This document shows, in pieces, positions 8,421-16,048 of a stretch of DNA of 64,000 nt. The position numbers were made by a program, and so were the translations under genes. The notes under the pieces were generated by a model that searched no databases, was not told the DNA's origin, and was given only the letters and a program-made list of their open reading frames with translations. Position 1 is the first letter of the stretch; every line of letters starts with the position of its first letter. The stretch comes from Pseudomonas fluorescens (GTDB lineage Bacteria; Pseudomonadota; Gammaproteobacteria; Pseudomonadales; Pseudomonadaceae). The stretch spans positions 62,001 through 126,000 of the forward strand of contig NZ_LACC01000026.1 in NCBI RefSeq assembly GCF_000967965.1, read 5' to 3'.

Positions 8421-8589
8421 GTTCTCACAAATCAATCCAGCGGAACGCCTTCGGTGTCCGCTGAATTCAAACGCTAGCGTCTGCTTTGGGTCGTGAGCAG
8501 ACGAAGTCGAAGGCCCACTATTGGCCGTTTTTAACTATCGCCGCCGGAAGAAATGGAAGCAGCTAGCCAACAGATAGTAGGGAGTCACA

Positions 8590-8949
8590 ATGGCTGAATA
8601 CCGTTACACGAATGCGGACAGATTGAGTCAGCTTAAGAAACTAGAGTCAGCACTGCCCGAACTGATACGGGTCGCTAGTTCCACTCCCGCGATGACTTAC
8701 GTTGAAGATTATCGTCTGGCGCTGGCGAAGGCCGTTGAGCTTCAAAAAGTGGGCTTTACCCAAAATGAACTATCAGCCCTAGCGCGAGCCATCCCGGATG
8801 TTTTCAATCGACACAAAGATTGGATGCCACCCATGCACCAGATAGAGACTGGTGAATGGGTTGAGCACGAGTGGTGGACGTTGTTTGATGAAAAATTACA
8901 ACCTGTCCTGAATCTTGCCAGAACGTTGCAAACGCTTGGGTACTACTAG
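8590..8949 (+). CDS. Small island protein of unknown function
   Basis: This is a 119-residue soluble protein, mostly alpha-helical by its heptad-like Leu/Ala spacing, with an acidic, Trp-rich segment near the C-terminus (GEWVEHEWWTLFDEKLQP). I recognise no family and see no signal peptide or membrane segment. The ATG has a good GGGAG site 8-9 bases upstream and the codon use is continuous, so the gene is likely real. It sits 169 bases after the double-nuclease gene on the same strand and faces the Gabija-like helicase gene. It could be an accessory or immunity component of the FRG/nuclease module, or an unrelated passenger. Confidence 0.7.
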   Translation: MAEYRYTNADRLSQLKKLESALPELIRVASSTPAMTYVEDYRLALAKAVELQKVGFTQNELSALARAIPDVFNRHKDWMPPMHQIETGEWVEHEWWTLFDEKLQPVLNLARTLQTLGYY

Positions 8950-9135
8950 TTACCTTCGGCATCGAAGTTGATTTATTCGCTTCCGATTTTGATGGCTTTC
9001 GTTTTTACACACTCTGGGCCAAATGCAGCCATTGGCGGAAGGCCTAGTCCGACGAGGGCGCTCGCTCATATAGCTTCACTAAGAGGCCCGGAAGCGTCTA
9101 CGCAACTAGGGGCGGTTCAATCCAAGGAGGAAACC

Positions 9136-10983
9136 TCACAGGATTTCGACCTCGCTCTCCTGAAGCCAGCCAGCAGCAACAACGTTTCGCTTGGCCAGTG
9201 TCGGCTGGGGTGTGTATACGACTATCGCTAGGCTCTTTTCAGCCCGACTACACGTCACGTAAAGCAGTCTACGAGTACGTGCTAGTGCGTTGTCCTTGCC
9301 GTCACGCTCGTTGTCCCGGTCTGTTTTTGTTGGTTCTTTTACACCAAGCAATTTGTCGTAGCTGAATAAGAAACCGCCTGCCTCCTCGTCGTTGATGACA
9401 ACCATGACCCTTGGAAATTCCAGTCCCTTTACGCCTTGATGTGTGCCGTAGGGTGAAAGGCCATCCGCATAACTCGCAAAGGCTGCCAGCTCCGAAAATG
9501 GACGTTCAAGGAATAGCTGGTAGGCGTAGTTGGTCATCGCGTTCGTATCTTCAGGATCTGGGGCCTCACCAGGAGCTCCCAACACCATTGCTCCAATCAG
9601 ATTGTCAGGAACGTCAAGCAGTTGGGTTTGCAACAGAAGCGTTGCGACTTCACACAGTGTTGGATCGCTTCTTTCGAAAAGAGAGAGCAGGGCATGCGTC
9701 GCGTCCTTTACACGCTGCATGTGGGCCAATTGGTCCCCTGTTGATTGCAAAACGTCCTTGCTGAACAAGGGAGAGCGAGAGCGTACGGCTTCAAGCAGCA
9801 GGAAGTGATCGTTCTTTGCGGTAAGGATGGGAAGAACGCCTTCGCTGAAAATGCGAAGTGCGGGCAGGGTCCCATCCAGCAAGCCTGTTTGAAGGTGCTC
9901 AACCGCATATAGGGGCGTGAACAGCTTCTCAAACCCCATCCGCCGTCCAGCCATCTTATGTTCAAGGATCAAAGTCTTTCTGCCTTCAGGGCCGATAGCC
10001 CATTCGCCGTCGTCGGTGATTGCAGCCATCGAATGAGCGATGCGTTCCTCAAGATTTGGTGCCTGTTCTTGGCTTTGACTAATGCAGTACATGCGCACTA
10101 CACCTTCAATGGCATCAGGCTTAGGGGTCTGCTGATGAGTGTCTGCAGTACTTCGAATCACATTGATAAGATCTACCACCCTACGAGGGCAGCGGCGATT
10201 AACGACCTTTTCAGGTTTCTGCCAGTCACCCGGTATCGCTTTATCAAGGCGCGTAACTCCATGGCCGTAAATCTGTTGCATGGTGTCACCCAGTAGTCCC
10301 AGGCAGAAACGTGTCTGCGCCGATTGCTGGACTTTCAGAAAAGCCTCCATTACTGGAGCGTGGGTGTCCTGGCTTTCATCGATCAATACAACTGGGTAAC
10401 GGTCTACTAAAACATCCAGCAAAGGGCGTTCAGGAGCGAACGCTGCAGTTAACTTGATGACCTCATCGTGATTGAGTGCTTGCCGCTCTCGGTTGTCACC
10501 TGTGGGGCTGTAGATGAACTTCGTAATCTCGTCGAGAGTGTCAAGTCTGCGTGTTTTGCTTTGTAGCTTCCGTCTGTTTGCTCGAGAGGTTTTATTGTCG
10601 CCTTTCGAGCGTGCGAGCTCGCCCTCGATCTTCTCAATGTCCTGGGCAAGTTTGATCCTTAGCCACTCTCTGATCTCGTTGTCGAATCCTTGGATTAGGC
10701 GCCAGGCAAACGCGTGAATGGTCGAGACCTCCACGAGTGGATCAAACTCTAGCCTCCGAAGAATCTCGTCGCAGGCTGCGTTTGTATAGGTGATCACCGC
10801 AATGCGCCGGCCCTCGAACGTCAGGCGTTCTCGCTCGCGACTTTTGAGTTCGCGGATAGCCTCGACGAGTGAGTGGGTTTTTCCTGAGCCAGCACCTGCG
10901 TAAAGAAAAAAACTCTTTGGGTCTGCCAGATTCAGGCAGGCCTGCATAATGGTGTCGGCATCTGCGACAGCTGCTTCGCTCAT
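9136..10983 (-). CDS. gajB: UvrD/Rep-type helicase, Gabija GajB-like
   Basis: This is a 615-residue superfamily-1 helicase. Motifs in order are Walker A AGAGSGKTH (29-37), motif Ia ITYTNAACDEI, Walker B DESQDT (202-207), motif III GLLGDTMQQIYG, motif V KGLEFPRVMVV and motif VI RRLLYVTCSRAEKSL. It overlaps the upstream OLD-type nuclease gene by four bases (ATGA), with a strong GGAGGTGA site before its ATG. In the Gabija antiphage system GajB senses DNA ends or ssDNA from processing and activates the GajA nuclease. At 615 residues it is longer than the roughly 500-residue Bacillus GajB. It may equally be the helicase partner of a class-2 OLD nuclease, which is the same gene pair by another name. 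Confidence 0.82.
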   Translation of the reverse strand: MSEAAVADADTIMQACLNLADPKSFFLYAGAGSGKTHSLVEAIRELKSRERERLTFEGRRIAVITYTNAACDEILRRLEFDPLVEVSTIHAFAWRLIQGFDNEIREWLRIKLAQDIEKIEGELARSKGDNKTSRANRRKLQSKTRRLDTLDEITKFIYSPTGDNRERQALNHDEVIKLTAAFAPERPLLDVLVDRYPVVLIDESQDTHAPVMEAFLKVQQSAQTRFCLGLLGDTMQQIYGHGVTRLDKAIPGDWQKPEKVVNRRCPRRVVDLINVIRSTADTHQQTPKPDAIEGVVRMYCISQSQEQAPNLEERIAHSMAAITDDGEWAIGPEGRKTLILEHKMAGRRMGFEKLFTPLYAVEHLQTGLLDGTLPALRIFSEGVLPILTAKNDHFLLLEAVRSRSPLFSKDVLQSTGDQLAHMQRVKDATHALLSLFERSDPTLCEVATLLLQTQLLDVPDNLIGAMVLGAPGEAPDPEDTNAMTNYAYQLFLERPFSELAAFASYADGLSPYGTHQGVKGLEFPRVMVVINDEEAGGFLFSYDKLLGVKEPTKTDRDNERDGKDNALARTRRLLYVTCSRAEKSLAIVVYTPQPTLAKRNVVAAGWLQESEVEIL

Positions 10984-13274
10984 GGCGTCACCTCCGCGCC
11001 CTCGGGCGGAATTACCAGCAGCTCTTTTTGTTTGCTTCGCAATTTGGACTCAAGCCAGTTGAGGCCTTCACTGATGTATACAGGGATTTCGAGGTTGGAA
11101 AAGTTTTTATCCCCCAAAACAAGCAGCACAAATTCTGCTTTCTTTCCTTCGCGTAATTCGTTGAAAAAACCTTCCCCGACGGCTTCAGATGATTGCGATT
11201 CATTTAAAACTTTGACGAAAGCCTTCATCAGACCAGTGCTCCCTGCCTTTTCCGCAAAGTGACCAGCGTTGCTAAGCACAAAGCTGTCTTCAAAGGTATT
11301 TGGAAGAGCTTGTATTGCTTCACCAGTAGCGGGTAGGTGGGTGGAAATAGGAGTTTGATAGGCGATGCGTACCGAGTACAGGTCGTCGATCTGGTGCTCT
11401 TTTTGATCCGCTGGCAGCTCAAGCAGCTCATCCACTGTGCTGCCCAGCTGCATCAGTTTCATCCAGCTCCGCAATGTCGGATTGTTCGTAATCTGATCTG
11501 CGTTTCTTTGCACGGGTTTTGCGGCTTTATTAAGCCCTGCATCGAGATCTGTAATAACCAGGGTGAGGATGCCAAGGGCGTCAATTAAAGGCCTTAGTCG
11601 GTGTGCGTGACTGCCACCGATATCGAGGGTTGTGATGTAGCAGCGGTCAAGGAATGGAAATTTATTCCGCAAAAAGTGCGGCAGCATCATTCGCTCTGCT
11701 GAGCCCTCTACCAAGATGACGGCGTCGGCGAAGAATATGTCTGCGTGCTGTGCCCGCAGATACCTGGTAACGAACTCCTTCGTCTTGGTTCCCTCGCCGA
11801 ACACGTTAGAGAGGTTAGAGACCGTCGACACCGGTACACCAATGCCATACATCCCAGCTGGGAGTCGTCTGAAATACCTAAGGTTCTGGTACTCCACTTC
11901 ATGAGTTACATGACTGGAGTGTGTGCTCACCAGAAGCTGAGTCTTCAGATTTGGGTAGCGTTCAAGCAAAGCATCCCGGCATAGAACTTGGTAGGCGTGC
12001 CGTACGAAAACTTGTTGCACTTGAACATGAAGGTGGGCTTCAGGCTCCTCAATGAGCACGAGGTGGATGGGCTCGACGCGGTCTATTACTTCCGTGTTGG
12101 CGGCCCTGGTTTTTCTCAGCCACTCGTCCCTGAAACCCATCAGCCGGAAAATCATAGATATCAGGTTTTGATATCCCAACCCGTTAGCGGTCTCTGGTAA
12201 ATGAAGAGGAGGGGCTCCTGGGGCGCCTTGGATTGAGTCCAATTCAAAAAGGACAGCCGCTTCATGGTTCATGCCGTCAGTTGTTGCCAGGCGACTTGCG
12301 ACTTTGATACGTGGGTCATTGCGGCCGGGGTAGCCCAATCCCTCGACCTCTCTAATAGCAGGTTCGAAGCTGCTACCTAGCTTCGTATCGAATGCCGACT
12401 GAGCTGCTTCTATCGCCCGCAACGCTTCGAGATCTGAGATATCTGGGCTGTCACCTGGATCAAGGTGTCGGGAGTAATAGGATCTGAGTTGTTCCGAGAG
12501 TTTTCTAGCGCCGCTAGGTCTAGTGTTATCGCCTTGATTGTCGTCCGAATGGTCGCCGAATCCCCGCTGCGCATTGATTTCATGTACTCGAATTAATCCG
12601 CTGAGGGGATTGCTTTCCAAGGGCAGGGCAGTAAGGCTCAATTGCTGCCTTTGCGCCATTCGAGTCGACTTGTCAGGCTTCCTAAGTTGTTGTGGATCTA
12701 GGCGGTACCAACGAACCTTGAATTTATCTCCCAGCCGACGGTTCAAGTAATCATGAAGGCTCTGCGGCCATAGAGTCAGCGGGCTACCAGGCGGGTCTTC
12801 CCTCCCTAAAGCATCCTCAAGCTCTGCAACCCTCGCGCGCTCCTTGCGATAGTCCGTGTACAGCGTATTCATATCATCTGGTTCAAGCAGGAAGCGCATT
12901 CCCACAAGCCCCCCGCGCCACGCAAAGCTGGGTATGAGATCGCGGATGAAGTGGAATTCTCCTTGATCTGCTGACACCCAGATATCCAGACTAGGGAGCC
13001 AGTCGGCCCAGTCTTTGGCTGTAGGAATTTCAAAGTTTGCTGGTGGGTTCTCCCACTCCTTACCAATCTCGTCCAGCTTGGCGAGATGACAAAGAGTCAG
13101 ATCCTGGAGCCGAAAAGCAGAAGCTTTCGAAACCAAAAATCTCCGGAGTGCCAGCATGGCGGAGGATTTTCCGCTGTTATTTGCACCTACAAGCAGCGTG
13201 GTCTCATTAGCGAAGTCAATTCGCACAGAAAGCAGTTTTCGGAAGTTAGATATCTCTACGTGCTGGATGCGCAT
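10980..13274 (-). CDS. gajA: OLD-family ATPase/TOPRIM nuclease, Gabija GajA-like
   Basis: This 764-residue protein combines an ABC-type ATPase with a TOPRIM nuclease. Walker A is GANNSGKS (30-37), a signature-like NGLGYQNLI is at 364, Walker B is LVLIEEPEAHLH (405-416), and a His switch STHSSH is at 450. The TOPRIM domain starts DAVILVEGSAE (517-527) and its acidic motif is ITDLDAG (574). This is the layout of class-2 OLD nucleases and GajA, which nick phage DNA when nucleotide levels fall. An insertion at about 60-330 makes it longer than Bacillus GajA. The ATG at 13274 follows AAGGA. With the helicase gene it forms a leftward two-gene operon. Confidence 0.83.
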   Translation of the reverse strand: MRIQHVEISNFRKLLSVRIDFANETTLLVGANNSGKSSAMLALRRFLVSKASAFRLQDLTLCHLAKLDEIGKEWENPPANFEIPTAKDWADWLPSLDIWVSADQGEFHFIRDLIPSFAWRGGLVGMRFLLEPDDMNTLYTDYRKERARVAELEDALGREDPPGSPLTLWPQSLHDYLNRRLGDKFKVRWYRLDPQQLRKPDKSTRMAQRQQLSLTALPLESNPLSGLIRVHEINAQRGFGDHSDDNQGDNTRPSGARKLSEQLRSYYSRHLDPGDSPDISDLEALRAIEAAQSAFDTKLGSSFEPAIREVEGLGYPGRNDPRIKVASRLATTDGMNHEAAVLFELDSIQGAPGAPPLHLPETANGLGYQNLISMIFRLMGFRDEWLRKTRAANTEVIDRVEPIHLVLIEEPEAHLHVQVQQVFVRHAYQVLCRDALLERYPNLKTQLLVSTHSSHVTHEVEYQNLRYFRRLPAGMYGIGVPVSTVSNLSNVFGEGTKTKEFVTRYLRAQHADIFFADAVILVEGSAERMMLPHFLRNKFPFLDRCYITTLDIGGSHAHRLRPLIDALGILTLVITDLDAGLNKAAKPVQRNADQITNNPTLRSWMKLMQLGSTVDELLELPADQKEHQIDDLYSVRIAYQTPISTHLPATGEAIQALPNTFEDSFVLSNAGHFAEKAGSTGLMKAFVKVLNESQSSEAVGEGFFNELREGKKAEFVLLVLGDKNFSNLEIPVYISEGLNWLESKLRSKQKELLVIPPEGAEVTP

Positions 13275-13460
13275 GGGTCGTCCTTGAAAGCCTGAGGAGT
13301 ATCAGTTTGCTATCAATGTAGCTAGCTGCCTATAACAATCAAATAGAGAAAAATGGAGACAGATTTATTTTTGTAGCTCTAAACGACTGCTATTGGCCGT
13401 TTCCTACCCGTCGCCACAGGCCGCTATCGGGTCGTTCCCTACTGGGTATAGCCATGAAGC

Positions 13461-13506
13461 ATGCTGGTCAAATCCGATGCAATTGACTGGTCAAGTCCAA
13501 TGCAAA
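13461..13506. repeat. Right boundary repeats of island (two 23-bp copies, inverted)
   Basis: Two adjacent copies (13461-13483 and 13484-13506) read CTGGTCAAATCCGATGCAAT and CTGGTCAAGTCCAATGCAAA. They are reverse complements of the left-end unit, and the inner copy matches the innermost left copy best. They lie in the gene-free region 13275-13748. That region also holds the gajA promoter area, a motif GACTGCTATTGGCCGTTTCC at 13385 related to sequences at 6213 and 8514, and the leader of the DUF2790 gene. Confidence 0.65.
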
Positions 13507-13748
13507 TGGGTAGGCAAGTCTGTGAAATCACCTACCTGGAGGGAGAAAACTCAAGACCGCCCCCCCACCAAAGCCCCCCTCGATTCATGATCAATCCGGC
13601 AACAGTGTTTATCCCGCCAACCGATTTTTACACCCCCGCCAAACACCTAACATTGGCTCTACCCAAGTGAGTAAAGCCAAACAGGCGCTATCCACTCACG
13701 CGGGAGAAATCGTTCAAGGGATAACGCTCTGACCACGAGGTGAAGATC

Positions 13749-14021
13749 ATGAAACTGCTGAAAATCGCACTCTTGCTTGCGCTTGGCACCACCGGCACCC
13801 AGGCCTTTGCAGACGACAGTCACTCGACTGCCGCCACCAGCCAACCACAGGTTGAAACCTACACATACGGCACCAGGCTGGATATCAAACGCGTCATCGA
13901 TGTATCAGAAATCGCCAACGAATGCGGCCCCGTCCCGGCGCACATGACCTACGAAGACTCCCAGGGTCAACGCCGCACCATCGAGTATCAAGTCATGGGC
14001 AGCGGGTGCTCGAACGGTTGA
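13749..14021 (+). CDS. DUF2790 family small exported protein
   Basis: This is a 90-residue protein with a signal peptide (MKLLKIALLLALGTTGTQAF, cleavage near AFA-DD). The mature part ends in the DUF2790 core (YGTRLDIKRVIDVSEIANEC followed by GPVPAHMTYEDSQG and VMGSGC), with two Cys. Such proteins are common in Pseudomonas, periplasmic, and of unknown function. I chose the ATG at 13749 because GAGGTGAAG precedes it; a GTG nine bases upstream is in frame but lies inside that Shine-Dalgarno. Its 3' end overlaps, tail to tail, the abnormally extended LysR gene. It is the first gene outside the defence island. Confidence 0.85.
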   Translation: MKLLKIALLLALGTTGTQAFADDSHSTAATSQPQVETYTYGTRLDIKRVIDVSEIANECGPVPAHMTYEDSQGQRRTIEYQVMGSGCSNG

Positions 14022-15011
14022 ACACTGTATGGACGATGGAGGGTCGACACTCCATGCGTACAGCGCCAGCCACATCGCTACACAGTTGTACCGACAATTT
14101 TTTTCATCAGCGACGAGCAACCCCGGAATGGAATGCTTCAGAAATTCCACCCAGGTTTTTATTTTTGCATCCACGAACTTGCGTGACGGGTAGATCGCAA
14201 ACAGGTTCAGCTCCTCCAGCCGATACCCCGGCAATACCCGCACCAAGGTCCCCGCCCGCAGGCCCTCGACGGCCGAAGCAATCGGTTGAATGCCAATCCC
14301 CATCCCGTTCTTGATCGCGAAGGTCATGGCGTCGGCCGTGTTGACGTGGAAGGGCGACGCCGGCGTGCTGAACGTTTCTATCCCTTGGGGACCTTCGAAT
14401 ACCCAGTTCTCGGCCGGCATGACCGTGTTGACGATTCGCAGGCAATCATGGCCGCCAAGCTCACTCGGCGACTCGGGAGTCCCGCGTTTGCTCAGGTAGG
14501 CTGGCGAGGCGCAGAGAATGCTGTAGGTGATACCCAGCCGCTGGGCGACGAATCCGGAATCGGGCAGGTCCCGCGCCAGCACAATCGACATGTCATAGCC
14601 TTCCTCGAGCAAATCCGGCAGCCGATTGGTCACGGTCAGGTCAAACAGAACCGATGGATAGGTTTCTCTGTAGCGGGCGATGGCGCCGATCACGTAATGG
14701 TTGCCGATGGCCGACATCGCGTGGATTTTCAGCCGGCCTGCGGGCATGACCTGAGCGGTGCCCGCCTCTTCGTCGGCCTCGCGCATGTCCTGCAGGATCC
14801 GCTCGCAGCGCTGCAAATAGCGCACACCGGCTTCGGTCAGTGCCAGGCGCCGGGTGGTGCGGTTGATGAGCCGCGTTTGCAGCCGGGCCTCCAGGCTGGA
14901 AACGGCTTTTGAAACGTTGGTCGTGGTGGTGTCCAACATCGCGGCCGCCGCGGTGAAGCTGCCGCTTTGGGCCACCGCCGCGAAACAGCGCAGGGTCTGG
15001 AAAACATCCAT
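13905..15011 (-). CDS. LysR-family regulator with run-on C-terminus
   Basis: This 368-residue LTTR has the N-terminal helix-turn-helix (FAAVAQSGSFTAAAAMLDTT, then NVSKAVSSLEARLQTRLINR) and the usual effector domain, which should end near residue 305 (KHSIPGLLVADEK). The last roughly 60 residues look unlike the family and run antisense through the end of the DUF2790 gene. At 14098-14104 there is a run of seven T (A on the coding strand). Losing one base there would give a stop at 14078-14080 and a normal length of about 309 residues. It may be a real frameshift or a sequence error. The gene follows the efflux/aldo-keto reductase operon on the same strand and may regulate it. Confidence 0.85.
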   Translation of the reverse strand: MDVFQTLRCFAAVAQSGSFTAAAAMLDTTTTNVSKAVSSLEARLQTRLINRTTRRLALTEAGVRYLQRCERILQDMREADEEAGTAQVMPAGRLKIHAMSAIGNHYVIGAIARYRETYPSVLFDLTVTNRLPDLLEEGYDMSIVLARDLPDSGFVAQRLGITYSILCASPAYLSKRGTPESPSELGGHDCLRIVNTVMPAENWVFEGPQGIETFSTPASPFHVNTADAMTFAIKNGMGIGIQPIASAVEGLRAGTLVRVLPGYRLEELNLFAIYPSRKFVDAKIKTWVEFLKHSIPGLLVADEKNCRYNCVAMWLALYAWSVDPPSSIQCSTVRAPAAHDLILDGAALTLGVFVGHVRRDGAAFVGDF

Positions 15012-15074
15012 CGTTTCACCTCAAGGGATAGGCAAGCAGGACGGCCCCGTGACGGACCGCCCTGGCGTCGGCAA

Positions 15075-16025
15075 CTACTGCTTGCGCGGGATGAATCCGG
15101 GGACGCCGGTTTCAACCACCGAGTTGAAGCGTATACGGGTTGTGATGTCTTGTTGAATCTCCACCATGGCCCTGTGCGGCAAGGTCGAGATATCGATGTT
15201 TTCCCGGATATGGCTGGGCGTAGCCGAGGTGGTCAGGAACGCCACCCCGCGTTGTACCGACCAGGCCAGTGCCACCTGGGCCGGGGTTTTCTGCACGCGC
15301 CGGGCGATGCCGGCAAGCACCGGGTCTGCCAGCACGTTCGGTTCCATGCCATGCCCCAGTGGCGCAAACGCCAGCACGATGATCCCGTGCTCCTTGCAGA
15401 ACTCAAGCAACTCCCACTCCGGCAAATAAGGGTGGGCCTCGACCTGCACCACCGCAGGTTTTATCCGGGCGACAGCAACCAGCGCCTTCAACGCCTGCAG
15501 CGTGATATCGGACACACCGATGGACCTCGCCCGTCCCTTATCCACCAGCCGCTCAAGCGCCCGCCACGTCTCGATCAGCGTCACGCCGTCGTCGTAGATG
15601 ACATTACCCTGCTCGTCCCGCGGGTCCTGGTTGTCGCCGGGTTGAAAGGCAAACGGCGTGTGGATCAGGTAGCAGTCGATGTAGTCCACTTGCAGGCGTT
15701 GGCAACTGGCTTCGAACGCAGGCTCGACGCGCTCTGGACGATGGTTGGTGTTCCACAGTTTGGTGGTGATGAACAGCTCCTCGCGGCGGACTTTACCGGC
15801 CTCCAGCACTTCCTTCAGTGCAACACCCACCTGCGCTTCGTTGCGATAACGCTCGGCACAATCGAAATGGCGGAAACCGGCGGCCAGCGCTTCCTTCACT
15901 GCTTGGGTCGTGGTGGCGAGATCGCGGAACAAGGTACCGAACCCAACCGCCGGCATCTCGACCGCCCCATGGTTGAGCAGGAATCCGGTATCGCGCAGTC
16001 CGTCGTGAAAGGCTTCATAAGTCAT
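15075..16025 (-). CDS. Aldo/keto reductase
   Basis: This is a 316-residue NADPH-dependent aldo/keto reductase, the normal length for the AKR superfamily. The catalytic tetrad is visible as D55 and Y60 (HFDCAERYRNEAQVG), K89 (TTKLWN) and H122 (YLIHTP). The TIM-barrel cofactor region SATPSHIRENIDI lies near the C-terminus. CTGGAGTA precedes the ATG. The gene lies 23 bases after the outer-membrane efflux gene and 63 bases before the LysR gene, so it is probably the fourth gene of the leftward efflux operon. Reducing a toxic aldehyde or ketone while the pump expels related compounds is a plausible but unproven role. Confidence 0.9.
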   Translation of the reverse strand: MTYEAFHDGLRDTGFLLNHGAVEMPAVGFGTLFRDLATTTQAVKEALAAGFRHFDCAERYRNEAQVGVALKEVLEAGKVRREELFITTKLWNTNHRPERVEPAFEASCQRLQVDYIDCYLIHTPFAFQPGDNQDPRDEQGNVIYDDGVTLIETWRALERLVDKGRARSIGVSDITLQALKALVAVARIKPAVVQVEAHPYLPEWELLEFCKEHGIIVLAFAPLGHGMEPNVLADPVLAGIARRVQKTPAQVALAWSVQRGVAFLTTSATPSHIRENIDISTLPHRAMVEIQQDITTRIRFNSVVETGVPGFIPRKQ

Positions 16026-16048
16026 GTCATTACTCCAGGCCGCAGCCG

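Noticed and set aside
8968..9231. Rightward 87-codon frame in the gap between the island genes
   Set aside because: It has no convincing ribosome site, overlaps the helicase 3' end on the other strand and has no recognisable sequence.
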